A DNA stretch of 64,000 bases from an uncultured Methylococcaceae bacterium (GTDB lineage Bacteria > Pseudomonadota > Gammaproteobacteria > Methylococcales > Methylomonadaceae), in contig CAJADF010000108.1 of the NCBI GenBank assembly GCA_903938485.1, positions 92,676 through 156,675 of the forward strand, read 5' to 3'. Both the position numbers and the translations under genes were made by a program. Shown one piece after another: positions 48,665-57,856 of this stretch; within the stretch, counting starts at the first letter, position 1, and each line of letters begins with the position of its first letter. The notes under the pieces are model-generated. The model did not search any database and was not told where the DNA came from. It saw only the letters and a list, made by a program, of their open reading frames with translations.

Positions 48665-49861
48665 CTATAAGGTTTTAAAAAAGTTTTTAATTCGATGAGC
48701 TGCCATAATGCAATCCTCTAATGGTGCAACTAAAGCAATTCTTACATGATTAAGCCCTGGGTTTACGCCAGCAAAATCACGTGATAAATAACTACCCGGT
48801 AATACCGTAATATTTTCTTTAGCAAAAAGGTTTTTAGCAAAATCCGTATCGGCTATTGGTGTTTTTAACCACACATAAAAACCTGCGGGCGGTTTATTAA
48901 TCTCACAGACATCACTAAGAATCTCAATAAAAACCGCAAATTTTTCCCTATATAAGCGACGATTTTCAAATACATGCGCCTCATCTTGCCATGCTTTAAT
49001 GCTAGCCTGTTGTGTGGGTAACGGCATTGCACATCCCTGATAGGTTCTGTATTGAAAATAGTGCCCTAAAATATCAGCATCCCCTGCCACAAAACCAGAT
49101 CTTAAGCCCGGTGCATTAGAACGTTTAGATAAACTATGAAACACCACACAACGCTTAAAAGAGGTGTTTCCCATGCTATAAGCACTTTCCAGTAATCCCA
49201 AAGGAGGATTTGTTTCATCGTCATAGAGTTCGCTGTAACACTCATCAGAAGCAATCAAAAAATCATATTTTTCCGCTAAACGCAGTAATTTTTCATGATC
49301 AGCTCTCGACATAACAGCACCGCTAGGATTACCAGGCGAGCAAATATACATTAGCTGACAACGCTCCCATATTGCTTCTGGCACTGCATCAAAATTAGGT
49401 AAATAATTATCTATTGCTAAGGTATTTAAAAAATAAGTTTCCGCACCTGCCAATAAAGCAGCACCTTCATAAATCTGATAAAAAGGATTAGGCATAATAA
49501 CAACAGGATTAAGTGTTGCATCCACCACACATTGTGCAAAGGAAAATAAAGCCTCACGAGTACCGCTTACAGGCAAAACCTGTGTTTCTGGATTAATAAA
49601 TTCTGTGGGAATATTGAAACGCTTAACTAACCAATCTGAAATACTCTGTCTTAATTCAAGAACGCCCTTAGTAGTTGGATAATTAGATAAACCTTTAATA
49701 TGACTAAGCAACGCTTGTTCAATTATAGGTGGTGTGACATGAGCCGGCTCACCTATAGACAAAACAATTGGAGATTTACTTTCTGGCGGTGTAATACCCT
49801 GCGTTAACTGTGCTAACTTTTCAAACGGATAGGGATGTAAATATTTTAATTTAGGAGTCAT
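48665..49861 (-). CDS. dapC: N-succinyldiaminopimelate aminotransferase
   Basis: The 398-residue fold-type I PLP enzyme converts the succinylated keto acid to N-succinyl-LL-DAP. [15 protein letters not shown] holds the PLP-binding Lys and its Arg partner; [11 protein letters not shown] and [10 protein letters not shown] mark the active site. The start [16 protein letters not shown] at 49861 matches the family; the frame runs further upstream to 49903 but that part looks non-coding. It begins the dapC-dapD unit. Confidence 0.94.
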   Translation of the reverse strand: MTPKLKYLHPYPFEKLAQLTQGITPPESKSPIVLSIGEPAHVTPPIIEQALLSHIKGLSNYPTTKGVLELRQSISDWLVKRFNIPTEFINPETQVLPVSGTREALFSFAQCVVDATLNPVVIMPNPFYQIYEGAALLAGAETYFLNTLAIDNYLPNFDAVPEAIWERCQLMYICSPGNPSGAVMSRADHEKLLRLAEKYDFLIASDECYSELYDDETNPPLGLLESAYSMGNTSFKRCVVFHSLSKRSNAPGLRSGFVAGDADILGHYFQYRTYQGCAMPLPTQQASIKAWQDEAHVFENRRLYREKFAVFIEILSDVCEINKPPAGFYVWLKTPIADTDFAKNLFAKENITVLPGSYLSRDFAGVNPGLNHVRIALVAPLEDCIMAAHRIKNFFKTL

Positions 49862-50057
49862 TGCCAATATCAAAATAACAGTATTATACCCATAGTATAA
49901 CATTGATCTGTTTAGGCTTAACTAGAGCTACAGATTTATTTTATTCAAGGAAACAGCATTGATTTAAGAAATTTTTCTCATCAAGCGTTTAATTAAAAAA
50001 TAACTTTCGGACTGAGGATGGATCGTAGTGGGGAACGAATAAATATAAATAATTCAA

Positions 50058-50093
50058 ACCCTATCAGGAAGCTTATTAACTTCCCGACAGGGT
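50058..50093 (-). terminator. Strand-specific hairpin terminator after the first helical exported protein gene
   Basis: Read leftward the stem ACCCTGTCGGGAAG pairs along 14 positions with CTTCCTGATAGGGT, two of them as G-U pairs, with an 8-base loop. The same positions on the other strand give two A-C mismatches, so the structure favours leftward transcription. A T-rich tail (TTTGAATTATTTA) follows. It lies 11 bases past the gene's stop. Confidence 0.75.
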
Positions 50094-50104
50094 AACTAAA
50101 TCTA

Positions 50105-50491
50105 TTAGATTAAGCTTTTTAATTTTGCGAAATCTTCTTTAGCGCCTTTTAATTCTGTAGCAGCTTCTTGTAAAGCAGATTCTTTAGCATGTGTAATAGC
50201 AGATTTTAATTTTCTATTAGCTTTAGCACGTGCATTATCAACTTTATCGTTAGCGTTAATTTCTTTGCTTAAATCACTAGCCGCTTTAATTAAAGCAGCA
50301 GCTTCTTCGCCTGCAGCGCCTTTTTCGATTCCATCAATAGCAACTTGGATTTTACCAACTACCATATCAATTGCATCTTCTGGTTTGTATGTAACTCTAC
50401 CGGGATCATTTTCAGCCAAAGCAGCCGCTGAAAAAGTACCTGCAGAAGCTGCAATCACCAAAGATAACAAGATTTTTTTCAATGATTTCAT
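50105..50491 (-). CDS. Small exported alanine/lysine-rich helical protein (paralog A)
   Basis: The 128-residue protein has a signal peptide (cleavage after LAALA region, AAALA-END) and a mature part of amphipathic helices (EDAIDMVVGKIQVAIDGIEKG, EAAALIKAASDLSKEINAND, AKANRKLKSAITHAKESA). There is no cysteine or haem motif, so it is not cytochrome c' or b562 by these marks. A GAGGT sequence lies upstream. It resembles the neighbour at 50692-51075 in length, layout and leader. The function is unknown; such periplasmic four-helix proteins are often abundant stress or chaperone-like factors. Confidence 0.7.
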   Translation of the reverse strand: MKSLKKILLSLVIAASAGTFSAAALAENDPGRVTYKPEDAIDMVVGKIQVAIDGIEKGAAGEEAAALIKAASDLSKEINANDKVDNARAKANRKLKSAITHAKESALQEAATELKGAKEDFAKLKSLI

Positions 50492-50691
50492 ATTTTACTA
50501 GACCTCAAGTTGTTGTTATTTATAATTATGTCGGCAAGCACATGCTTTGATGCACTTACCAACGATAATTCTATCACATTTAATATGCTTTTAACTTAAG
50601 AATGTTTAAGCTTAGCGACTAGGTGATATTTATTTAGAGTCTATGATTAATTCCGTCTAAATACGAAACAGAACTAATCAGAATCTTTTTA

Positions 50692-51075
50692 TTAGTGTGC
50701 TAAATCGTATTTAGCTTTCATTTCTTTAAATGCAGCTAAAGCTTTTTCTAAGCCTTCAGTTGTTGCCGCTGCATCACCAGCTTCTGCAGATTTACGAGCT
50801 GCTTTTAATACATCAGTTGCTTTTTGACGTTGACGTTCAGTCAATTCATAACGAAATTCTTTTGACGCGTTTGCCGCTTCAAGAATGTCTTTAGCTGCAG
50901 CAGTTAAATCTCCGCTTTTAACAGCAGCTTGTGATGTAGCAATTCCTGATAATGTATTTTCAATTGCTTCTCTTACAGCTTCTTCGCCTTTAGGCGCAGC
51001 GATAGAAGAAGAAGAAACCGCAGCGATAGATGCTGCCATTGCAAAAGAAACTAAAACTTTTTTTAATGCTTGCAT
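50692..51075 (-). CDS. Small exported alanine/lysine-rich helical protein (paralog B)
   Basis: The 127-residue protein has a signal peptide (ending SSIAAPKG) and a helical mature domain (EEAVREAIENTLSGIATSQAAV, AAKDILEAANASKEF, QKATDVLKAARKSAE, LEKALAAFKEMKAKYD). Its KILLS/KVLVS signal start, its length, the AAxDLSKE/ANASKEF helix and the KANRKLKSA/RQKATDVLKAA segment parallel paralog A. It has its own upstream GAGGT and lies 200 bp upstream of paralog A. It is probably a tandem duplicate that has diverged. Function unknown. Confidence 0.7.
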   Translation of the reverse strand: MQALKKVLVSFAMAASIAAVSSSSIAAPKGEEAVREAIENTLSGIATSQAAVKSGDLTAAAKDILEAANASKEFRYELTERQRQKATDVLKAARKSAEAGDAAATTEGLEKALAAFKEMKAKYDLAH

Positions 51076-51242
51076 TACTTGTTAAACCTCAAAGTTAATA
51101 TTTTAATAAATTTTAGAAGCAAATCATTAAGCAAAAAAACCTATCAACTTAAGGCTTTAAAGTTAATAACCCAGCTACGGACTGGGATTTTAGCATATAA
51201 AAATAAATTTAAGGCAATAGATAAAGCTTAATAGCGACTTTA

Positions 51243-52073
51243 TTAAAGTTTTCTAAGAATATTATCAAGCCAAGAAATTGGCAAAATCCGCTTTAAAAAA
51301 GCAAACAAATACGTTGGAAATGTTACGTAGTATCGCATTCTAGGGTGCTTAGACTCTATGGCATGAATGACCTTATCAGCAACAGCTTTAGCGGGTAAGG
51401 TAAAAACAACTGAAGGGCCTTCTTTTTGTAAACGTGCCTCCATAGCCTCATAAGCAGCCGTGTGATAACTATGCGTTGGATCGATATGCTTTTTATACAA
51501 AGCATAAGAGTTCGTTCTAAAATCACTTAAAATCGGGCCCGGTTCAACTAAAGAAATATAAATGCCCGAACCATATAACTCAAGGCGCAAAGTGTCCGCC
51601 AAACCTTCTATGGCAAATTTACTCGCATTATAGGCACCTCTATAGGGCATAGCTACAAAACCTAATATTGAACTATTGTAAATAATTCGACCATAACCTT
51701 GATGGCGCATTAAAGGCAATATAAGGTTAGTCAATTCATGCGTACCAAAAAAATTTGTTTCAAATTGCGCGGTTAAGACCTCACGTGATAAGTCTTCAAC
51801 AGCCCCTGGTTGTCCAAACGCTCCATTATTAAATAGCGCATCAATTTTACCGCCGGTCAACTCCGCCATCTCTTGGACAGCGCTTTTAATGCTGGCGCTC
51901 TGCGCTAAATCTAACTGCAGAGTAGTAAACCCCTCTTTTCTTAAGCGCTCTACATCCACAATATTTCTTGCTGAGGCAATAACACGATGACCTTTTGCTC
52001 GCAAAATATTAGCAGTGACGTAACCAATTCCTGAAGAACAGCCCGTAATCAAAATTGTTTTAGATGAACTCAT
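51243..52073 (-). CDS. Short-chain dehydrogenase/reductase (SDR)
   Basis: The 276-residue Rossmann-fold oxidoreductase has the cofactor motif TGCSSGIGYVTA (residues 10-21), NNGAFGQPG and the catalytic Y-x3-K in YNASKFAIEGL, with an upstream Ser in YNSSILG. The C-terminal extension ending in KRILPISWLDNILRKL suggests a membrane-associated tail. The substrate is unknown; such classical SDRs of about 275 residues act on sterols, retinol or fatty-acid derived ketones. It is a single gene. Confidence 0.87.
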   Translation of the reverse strand: MSSSKTILITGCSSGIGYVTANILRAKGHRVIASARNIVDVERLRKEGFTTLQLDLAQSASIKSAVQEMAELTGGKIDALFNNGAFGQPGAVEDLSREVLTAQFETNFFGTHELTNLILPLMRHQGYGRIIYNSSILGFVAMPYRGAYNASKFAIEGLADTLRLELYGSGIYISLVEPGPILSDFRTNSYALYKKHIDPTHSYHTAAYEAMEARLQKEGPSVVFTLPAKAVADKVIHAIESKHPRMRYYVTFPTYLFAFLKRILPISWLDNILRKL

Positions 52074-52239
52074 ATTGTTGCTCTATTGGGTAACAGTGAT
52101 AAAAAATTATAGCTCAAAGCTAATCAACAAGACATTTCTTGATGTAGCTCAATTTTCTAAATCGACATTTTGATTTAATAGCGTCCTGTTGATGCCATTC
52201 AACAGCTTCTTAAAATTATTAAAACACTGGAGAGTAAAT

Positions 52240-52407
52240 ATGAGTACTGACGTTCAAGAAAAAGATAATTTCTGGCTTTGGGTAGGTGGTGCTGTTTTAG
52301 CTGTAGTTGTTACCGTTGTTGTAATTAAATCAAGTGAGCATGATAAATTTGAAACTTCAGCAAAAGCCATTCTAGAAGATCCAGCAAATTCAGCTTACAA
52401 AAAATAA
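52240..52407 (+). CDS. 55-residue single-pass membrane peptide
   Basis: The ATG at 52240, preceded by GGAG with 7 bases spacing, opens a 55-residue product with one strongly hydrophobic helix (FWLWVGGAVLAVVVTVVVI, residues 10-28) and a hydrophilic C-terminal tail ending SAYKK. An upstream in-frame ATG at 52189 lacks a ribosome-binding site. I do not recognise a family. It stands alone between a divergent SDR and a convergent fnr gene. Confidence 0.6.
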   Translation: MSTDVQEKDNFWLWVGGAVLAVVVTVVVIKSSEHDKFETSAKAILEDPANSAYKK

Positions 52408-52507
52408 TCGATTATTCCTCGTAGTCGAATATTTTGATTTACCGTTTTAAGCACTTAATAAAGCAAAACATCGTTTTATTATGTGTCGCTGTTCAAATAA
52501 ATCCTCG

Positions 52508-53260
52508 TTATTTTGGGCTGTTTAATGAATAAGTTGTATAAAAATTAAACAGCTCTTTTTTATCTATAATCCTAAACTGTTTCGACTTAACTTCAATAAG
52601 ATTTCTAGATTGAAATAAGTGGATAATTCGACTCACGGTTTCATGAGCAATTCCTAGATGATTGCCAATCTCTTCCCTAGACATACTTAAACGAAATTCA
52701 AACTCAGAATAGCCACGAACTCTTAAGCGCTCTGATAAATTTAAAATAAAATTTGCCACCCGCTCTTCCGCTGAACGCCTACTCAAAAACATTTTTTGTA
52801 CCTGTGAATCTAATTCATCACATGATCTTTGTAGCAAAATATGACTTAAGCTTGGCGTATTTACAGCCAGCTGTTCAATTTTATGTGCTGGTAAATGACA
52901 ATAATTAACAATTTCCAATGCTATCGCAGTACACGTATGCAACTGTGTCGCTACACCATCAAAACCAATAATTTCTCCCGGCAACATAAATGCCACCACT
53001 AATTCATTACCATTCTGATCAAGACTAACTAACTTGGCACTCCCTGACCTTAAAGCAATCATGCCTCTAAACGGGCTGCCAGAATGATATATCGCCTCAC
53101 CTTTTTGGCGAATATTATTTCGACTGACTAATAACGCTAACTCACCTATTTCTTGTCTGTCTAAACCCTTAGGAATACATAAATTATCTAAATTACAGTT
53201 TTCACATGTAACCGGCTCATGAGTTGTTGAAACCTTTAAAATATTTATATCTGACATCAT
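52508..53260 (-). CDS. fnr: FNR-type oxygen-sensing transcription regulator
   Basis: The 250-residue regulator has the cluster ligands Cys19, Cys22 and Cys28 (C-x2-C-x5-C) and Cys121, which aligns with Cys122 of E. coli FNR, so a 4Fe-4S oxygen sensor is likely. The CRP-type cap domain is followed by a helix-turn-helix MSREEIGNHLGIAHETVSR with the Glu-Ser-Arg contacts (HETVSR) that read TTGAT-N4-ATCAA sites. It would control anaerobic or low-oxygen genes. No clear FNR box was noticed in nearby promoters. Confidence 0.95.
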   Translation of the reverse strand: MMSDINILKVSTTHEPVTCENCNLDNLCIPKGLDRQEIGELALLVSRNNIRQKGEAIYHSGSPFRGMIALRSGSAKLVSLDQNGNELVVAFMLPGEIIGFDGVATQLHTCTAIALEIVNYCHLPAHKIEQLAVNTPSLSHILLQRSCDELDSQVQKMFLSRRSAEERVANFILNLSERLRVRGYSEFEFRLSMSREEIGNHLGIAHETVSRIIHLFQSRNLIEVKSKQFRIIDKKELFNFYTTYSLNSPK

Positions 53261-53388
53261 TTTTAACTGAAAACATCCTATTATTTAGCTTTTTAAACTT
53301 AAACCACTAGACCAAAAGCTAACCGGGACATTTAGAGGCTGAGCTCATGCCTATAAAAAAACAATAGACATGATTTATAAAGAATTTA

Positions 53389-54579
53389 TTAAAAAAGAGT
53401 TACATCGCTAGGGTTAATATCAGCATCATAATCGATACCATCAATACCAAAACCAAATAGTTTTAAGAAATCAGAGCTATACGCTTTATAGTCAGCTAAC
53501 TCTGCAATGTTTTCTTCGGTTACGGCTTCCCAAATTGATTCAACTTGGCTTTGAACATGCGGCTCTAATTCTTTTTCGTCCACACGATAACGATTAACCT
53601 CATCTATGCGTGGTGTATCGGTATATAAACATTCTGAGAACAATCGCTCGATTTGCTCAATACAATGCTCATCAGTGCCTTCTGCCTTCATAATCTTAAA
53701 CAAGATAGACAAATAAAGCGGCATCAATGGAATTGCGGAACTTGCTTGTGTCACTAAGGCTTTTAATACGGCAACATTAGCCGAGCCGTGTATAGATTTT
53801 AATTTTTCATTAAGCGCTTTAGAAGCACGATCCAAATCTTCCTTAGCCTTACCAATCGTCGCTTGACCATAAATAGGCCAGGTTAATTTGTCACCTAAAT
53901 AAGTATAAGCTACCGTTTTTGCACCCTCTGCTAATAAATCAGCTGCTTGTAACGCTTCTATCCATAATTCCCAATCTTCACCACCCATCACTTTAACAGT
54001 ATTAGCAATTTCTTCTTCAGTTGCTGGCGCCAAGGTTAATTCGTTAATGGTTAATTTGTCGGTATTTAAGTTTTTAGACGTGTGTGCAGAACCAATCGGT
54101 TTTAAAACTGAAGAATAAACCTGACCAGTCACAGGGTCAGTTCTTCGCGGTGAAGCCAAACTGTAAACGACTAAATCAATCTTACCCAAATCGGCTTTAA
54201 TTTTTGCTATTGTTTGGTCTTTAATGGCTGTAGAAAATGCATCACCATTAATAGTGTAGGCATACAAACCCGCCTCAGTAGCCGCATCATGAAAAGCAGA
54301 CGTATTGTAATAACCAGCAGAGCCTGTTTTTTCTGATGGTGCTTGTTCATAACAAACACCCAATGTTTTTGCACCGCTTCCAAAGGCCGCCGTAATACGA
54401 GAAGCCAGACCATAACCCGTTGAACAACCGATCACTAAAACATTTTTTGGCTGAGCTTGATTAGCATCTAAATTTACATGGGCTTTAACATACGCTATTT
54501 GTTCTGCAACATTGGCTTTACAGCCTTGTGGATGTGCATTAGTGCAAATAAAACCTCTGACTTTGGGCTTAATAATCAT
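53389..54579 (-). CDS. fabV: Enoyl-[acyl-carrier-protein] reductase FabV
   Basis: The 396-residue enzyme does the last step of each fatty-acid elongation round. The N-terminal [19 protein letters not shown] is characteristic of Fab[17 protein letters not shown] (about 46-61) is the NADH site, and the Y-x8-K active site is [10 protein letters not shown] (near residue 236-245). FabV resists triclosan in several species. The gene is single, with an fnr gene downstream and a peptide transporter upstream on the same strand. Confidence 0.96.
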   Translation of the reverse strand: MIIKPKVRGFICTNAHPQGCKANVAEQIAYVKAHVNLDANQAQPKNVLVIGCSTGYGLASRITAAFGSGAKTLGVCYEQAPSEKTGSAGYYNTSAFHDAATEAGLYAYTINGDAFSTAIKDQTIAKIKADLGKIDLVVYSLASPRRTDPVTGQVYSSVLKPIGSAHTSKNLNTDKLTINELTLAPATEEEIANTVKVMGGEDWELWIEALQAADLLAEGAKTVAYTYLGDKLTWPIYGQATIGKAKEDLDRASKALNEKLKSIHGSANVAVLKALVTQASSAIPLMPLYLSILFKIMKAEGTDEHCIEQIERLFSECLYTDTPRIDEVNRYRVDEKELEPHVQSQVESIWEAVTEENIAELADYKAYSSDFLKLFGFGIDGIDYDADINPSDVTLF

Positions 54580-54658
54580 GACTCAACCTTATTAAAAATT
54601 AGCAATTTCTGTTAAAACAACAGCGAAAATAGTGTGGCGGAATTATACACTAATGGGG

Positions 54659-55993
54659 CTAAGCAGTTGTAACTGCATCTTCTTGATAATAATGGCTCAC
54701 TATTTTAAACAGAACAGCGGTTATTAACATTAAGCCGGTAAAAAACCAAAAATAACTAGCGCCCGCTAACTTACTTGACCCATCTGGATTTTGGATAATA
54801 AAATTAACCGCACTGGTAAAAAAATTACCCACCGCAACCGATAAAAGATAAAACGCCATCACAAACGACTTCATCGTTTTAGGCGCTTGGGTATAAGAAA
54901 ACTCTAAACAGGTAATGGAAACCATCACTTCAGCAGACGTTAATAAAACATAAGCCAATAACTGCCAAATAATAGAAGGTGTAAGCCCAACATCTAACTG
55001 CATTTGTAAAACACTAGGGATTGCAAAAGCCAATACCGTTAAAAATAAACCTATGGTCATTTTTGTCAGCGCCGTCAATGATATGAAACGACTTAGAAAC
55101 GGATACAAGCCATAAGAGAACAAAGGTACTAACAGCATTATTAACAATGGATTAGCGGCTTGAATTTGCGAGGATAACAACTCAACTCCAAACACCATGC
55201 GATCCATTTTTTGAGCCTGCACCACCCAAGAAGAACCCGTCTGATCAAACAACGCCCAAAACATGGCAATAAAGGCATAAATAGAAGCCAGTTTAGTTAA
55301 GCGTTTTAACCCGACCTGACTATATAAGTCTTTAATAAACTGCCTACCGGCTGGTGGCACATGCACAAAGCGATACCGACCTGACCAAAAAATAAGCGTA
55401 GATGCCAACATTAATAAACCCGGCACCGCAAAAGCAACCGCAGCCCCTTGATGTTGCAACAACCAAGGTACAATCAACATCGCGCTAAAAGCACCCAAAT
55501 TAATAGCAAAATAAAACCAACTGTACACTTTTGACATTAAATACCGATTATTAGCACCAAACTGATCACCCAAATGCGCAGACACACACGGCTTAATGCC
55601 CCCCGCACCCAAGGCAATCAAAGCCTGACCTAATAACAAACCCATACGCGTGTTATCTAAGGCCAATGCAAAATGGCCAACACAATAAACTAGAGATAAA
55701 AAAATAATCGTCCGATACTTGCCTAGAACGCCATCTGATAAAAAAGCACCCAACAACGGCATAAAATACACACTGGACACAAATAAGTGGAAATAGCCTT
55801 GCGCTTCATTTTCTGACATTAGATCTAATTGACCCGACGCATTAAGTAAATATTGGGTCATAAACATGACCAAAATTGCACGCATTCCATAATAACTAAA
55901 ACGTTCTGCTGCCTCATTAGCCACGATATAAGCAATACCCGAAGGTAAGTGTTTTGATGGAGCAGGTACTGTTTTATACATAAATTTTGTCAT
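54659..55993 (-). CDS. Proton-dependent oligopeptide transporter (POT family)
   Basis: The 444-residue protein has about twelve to fourteen helices and the POT hallmark E-x2-E-R-F-x-Y-Y as EAAERFSYYGMRAILVMFM (near 29). GALLSDGVLGKYRTI-like and KVYSWFYFAINLGAF segments also fit. Members import di- and tripeptides with protons. The precise substrate is unknown. It lies 13 bp after the outer-membrane protein gene, on the same strand. Confidence 0.92.
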   Translation of the reverse strand: MTKFMYKTVPAPSKHLPSGIAYIVANEAAERFSYYGMRAILVMFMTQYLLNASGQLDLMSENEAQGYFHLFVSSVYFMPLLGAFLSDGVLGKYRTIIFLSLVYCVGHFALALDNTRMGLLLGQALIALGAGGIKPCVSAHLGDQFGANNRYLMSKVYSWFYFAINLGAFSAMLIVPWLLQHQGAAVAFAVPGLLMLASTLIFWSGRYRFVHVPPAGRQFIKDLYSQVGLKRLTKLASIYAFIAMFWALFDQTGSSWVVQAQKMDRMVFGVELLSSQIQAANPLLIMLLVPLFSYGLYPFLSRFISLTALTKMTIGLFLTVLAFAIPSVLQMQLDVGLTPSIIWQLLAYVLLTSAEVMVSITCLEFSYTQAPKTMKSFVMAFYLLSVAVGNFFTSAVNFIIQNPDGSSKLAGASYFWFFTGLMLITAVLFKIVSHYYQEDAVTTA

Positions 55994-56005
55994 TAATAAA
56001 TGAGG

Positions 56006-56716
56006 TTAATGATTCGATACCGAAAATCCCACCGTACCATAAAACTCATTACCCGAATTAGTCTCAGGCACACCCACCCCAAAATAAACCTGTGTCCTTG
56101 CCAATACTCTAAACCACGTATTTACCATCGCACCCGATAAATTATTAGAGCCTGAGAAATAATCGCCGGTAAAGGTCAAAAAATTAGGCAGCGCTTCGAT
56201 AGCAAAGCCACCCGTAAAACCCATGTAATCAGTCGTAGTTGTTAAGGCTTTATTGGCCCAAAAAGCCCCCGCATGTAAATTAAACACTTTACTAGGTTGA
56301 TAAGCCAACAACTCATAATCTACATTATGTAAATTCTTAGAGTTACCATCAAACGCCAACCCGTTCTGAGAGCCTATGGTAACCAAAAAATTCTTAGGCA
56401 AAGGTATCGTTTTGGATATATTAATATAGGTATCGGCTTGGTAATTCTGCGCACCGCCACCCACCACCGCAACATTATAAGAAGCTAACTGAACATCCCA
56501 ACCATTAAACGCTGAATAATCAATAGTCGGGTTAACATAAAGGGTATTAACAGGGTCATCCGTATTAATATTGTAATAGTTAAGCTCTACCGTGCCAGTA
56601 AGCACCCCATCAATTGGATTAGGCGTTGTATCAACCTTAATTTTAGCCTTACCCTTAGCATGTAAAGCCCAAGGCAATCCAATGAAAATAAGTAGAATTA
56701 TACATTTAACACGCAT
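56006..56716 (-). CDS. Predicted outer-membrane beta-barrel protein
   Basis: The 236-residue product has a signal peptide (ending LHAKGKA) and alternating hydrophobic strands with aromatic ends (TVELNYYNIN, YVNPTIDYSAF, WDVQLASYNVAVV, FYGTVGFSVSNH), ending in a hydrophobic, aromatic terminus (FYGTVGFSVSNH) close to but not exactly the Phe/Trp C-terminal rule of barrels. TorF-like or short putative porin families are possible; I do not recognise one. It lies immediately upstream of the POT transporter in the same orientation. Confidence 0.6.
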   Translation of the reverse strand: MRVKCIILLIFIGLPWALHAKGKAKIKVDTTPNPIDGVLTGTVELNYYNINTDDPVNTLYVNPTIDYSAFNGWDVQLASYNVAVVGGGAQNYQADTYINISKTIPLPKNFLVTIGSQNGLAFDGNSKNLHNVDYELLAYQPSKVFNLHAGAFWANKALTTTTDYMGFTGGFAIEALPNFLTFTGDYFSGSNNLSGAMVNTWFRVLARTQVYFGVGVPETNSGNEFYGTVGFSVSNH

Positions 56717-56743
56717 AAATTATATTTGGCTATTTAATAAAAC

Positions 56744-57358
56744 TTAAACCACCCTCTTTAAAACAGGCTCGCAAAAATCTGTGACACCTGTGGGTGTTAC
56801 CGCAGCTACTCTAAAGTAATATTGAACTCCCACAATCAAACCATGAACCAGATGATTAGAATGCGTATTAATAATTGAGGTGGTCCATACCAACTCATTT
56901 GTTATTAAGCTAACCATTGCATATTGCCAAATATAAGCGACAGCCTTATCAATAACTTTTGATACTAATTTAACTTCACCTGAATGATCCGTATAAGTGG
57001 CAGTTAAAATTTGTTTATGGGGCAAATTGGGTTGTTTAGTTATATTAAAACCAGCACTTAAGATTGTCGTCTCATCGCCATTTGCCATGTGTTCAACATA
57101 ACTAGCCATAATCCGGTAAGCTTTATCCACTAATATTTCTTTATCATGCATATCAGAAATTGCCGTTCGAGCACCATCTTGCGCATTTAAAATTGCTATC
57201 TCTAGATTATCTGTCCGTAATTTAAGTTCTGAAATAGAAATATAAGGTTGCATAAATAATGGGTTTCCTGTCATTTTGTGCATGACATTTTTATAAAAAA
57301 CCACTTTTTCTGGCGGAGAAAGCTTTACAAAATCCAATAATACTTTGGTCGCTCTCAT
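56744..57358 (-). CDS. Fibronectin type III-like protein without signal peptide
   Basis: The 204-residue product has a helical N-terminal half (LLDFVKLSPPEKVVFYKNVM, LRTDNLEIAILNAQDGA) and a C-terminal Fn3-like beta domain, with TYTDHSGEVKLVSKV, ELVWTTSIINTHSNHLV and a YYFRVAAVTPTGVTDFCEPVL ending. The pattern of W...Y-x-F-R-V-x-A-V-x-x-x-G is typical of Fn3 modules. There is no export signal, so it is either cytosolic or leaves by a non-Sec route. It is divergent from the repeat genes and 27 bp upstream of the outer-membrane protein gene. Confidence 0.6.
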   Translation of the reverse strand: MRATKVLLDFVKLSPPEKVVFYKNVMHKMTGNPLFMQPYISISELKLRTDNLEIAILNAQDGARTAISDMHDKEILVDKAYRIMASYVEHMANGDETTILSAGFNITKQPNLPHKQILTATYTDHSGEVKLVSKVIDKAVAYIWQYAMVSLITNELVWTTSIINTHSNHLVHGLIVGVQYYFRVAAVTPTGVTDFCEPVLKRVV

Positions 57359-57856
57359 TACATTACCCCAATTATTGACTAGACTTTAACTAATCCAGAA
57401 GCTTTTCGGCAAAAGCACAAGGATTTAAGATAATCCGTTGCATACTTACGAAAAACCCAACCTTTCAATTTAAAAATAAGTATATATACCTAAAAGCCTT
57501 CATATCTTCAAAAGTACGCACAAAAAAAATTACTTCCACTATAAAATAGCGAAAAAACACACATTTTTTAAAACAACACTAAGCATGACAGAAAAAATAG
57601 TTACTGTATTGCAAAAACTTAACACTTTGCGACGTATCACGTTATATTGCGAAAACGCTCATGCACTAAAAGACAAAACATGAAGGTTATCTTATACGTT
57701 ATTACTACTATAGAAAAACTTATTCATTATGGAATAACCATAACACCATAACCCTAAATAGCTGTCTTTTTTATGTCACAAATTTGTTAAACAACTTTTA
57801 TTAAAATCCTATAGAATATATACTTATGTTTAATTAAGTTTTAAATAAGAGTTTTT
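57359..57856. promoter_or_regulatory. 498-bp divergent intergenic region upstream of the repeat-protein genes
   Basis: No gene is seen here. TTGCAA (57609-57614), TTGCGA (57627-57632) and TTGCGA (57647-57652) are direct repeats 18 and 20 bp apart, near helical phase, and could be operator or activator sites. A -10-like TATAGAAT lies at 57810-57817 but without a good -35. AAGAG (57847-57851) is the ribosome-binding site for the first repeat gene. The region is AT-rich; its length suggests complex regulation. Confidence 0.4.

Noticed and set aside
50105-51075. The two small exported proteins as cytochromes
   Set aside because: No CxxCH haem motif and no cysteine at all; the b562 Met/His pattern is not evident.
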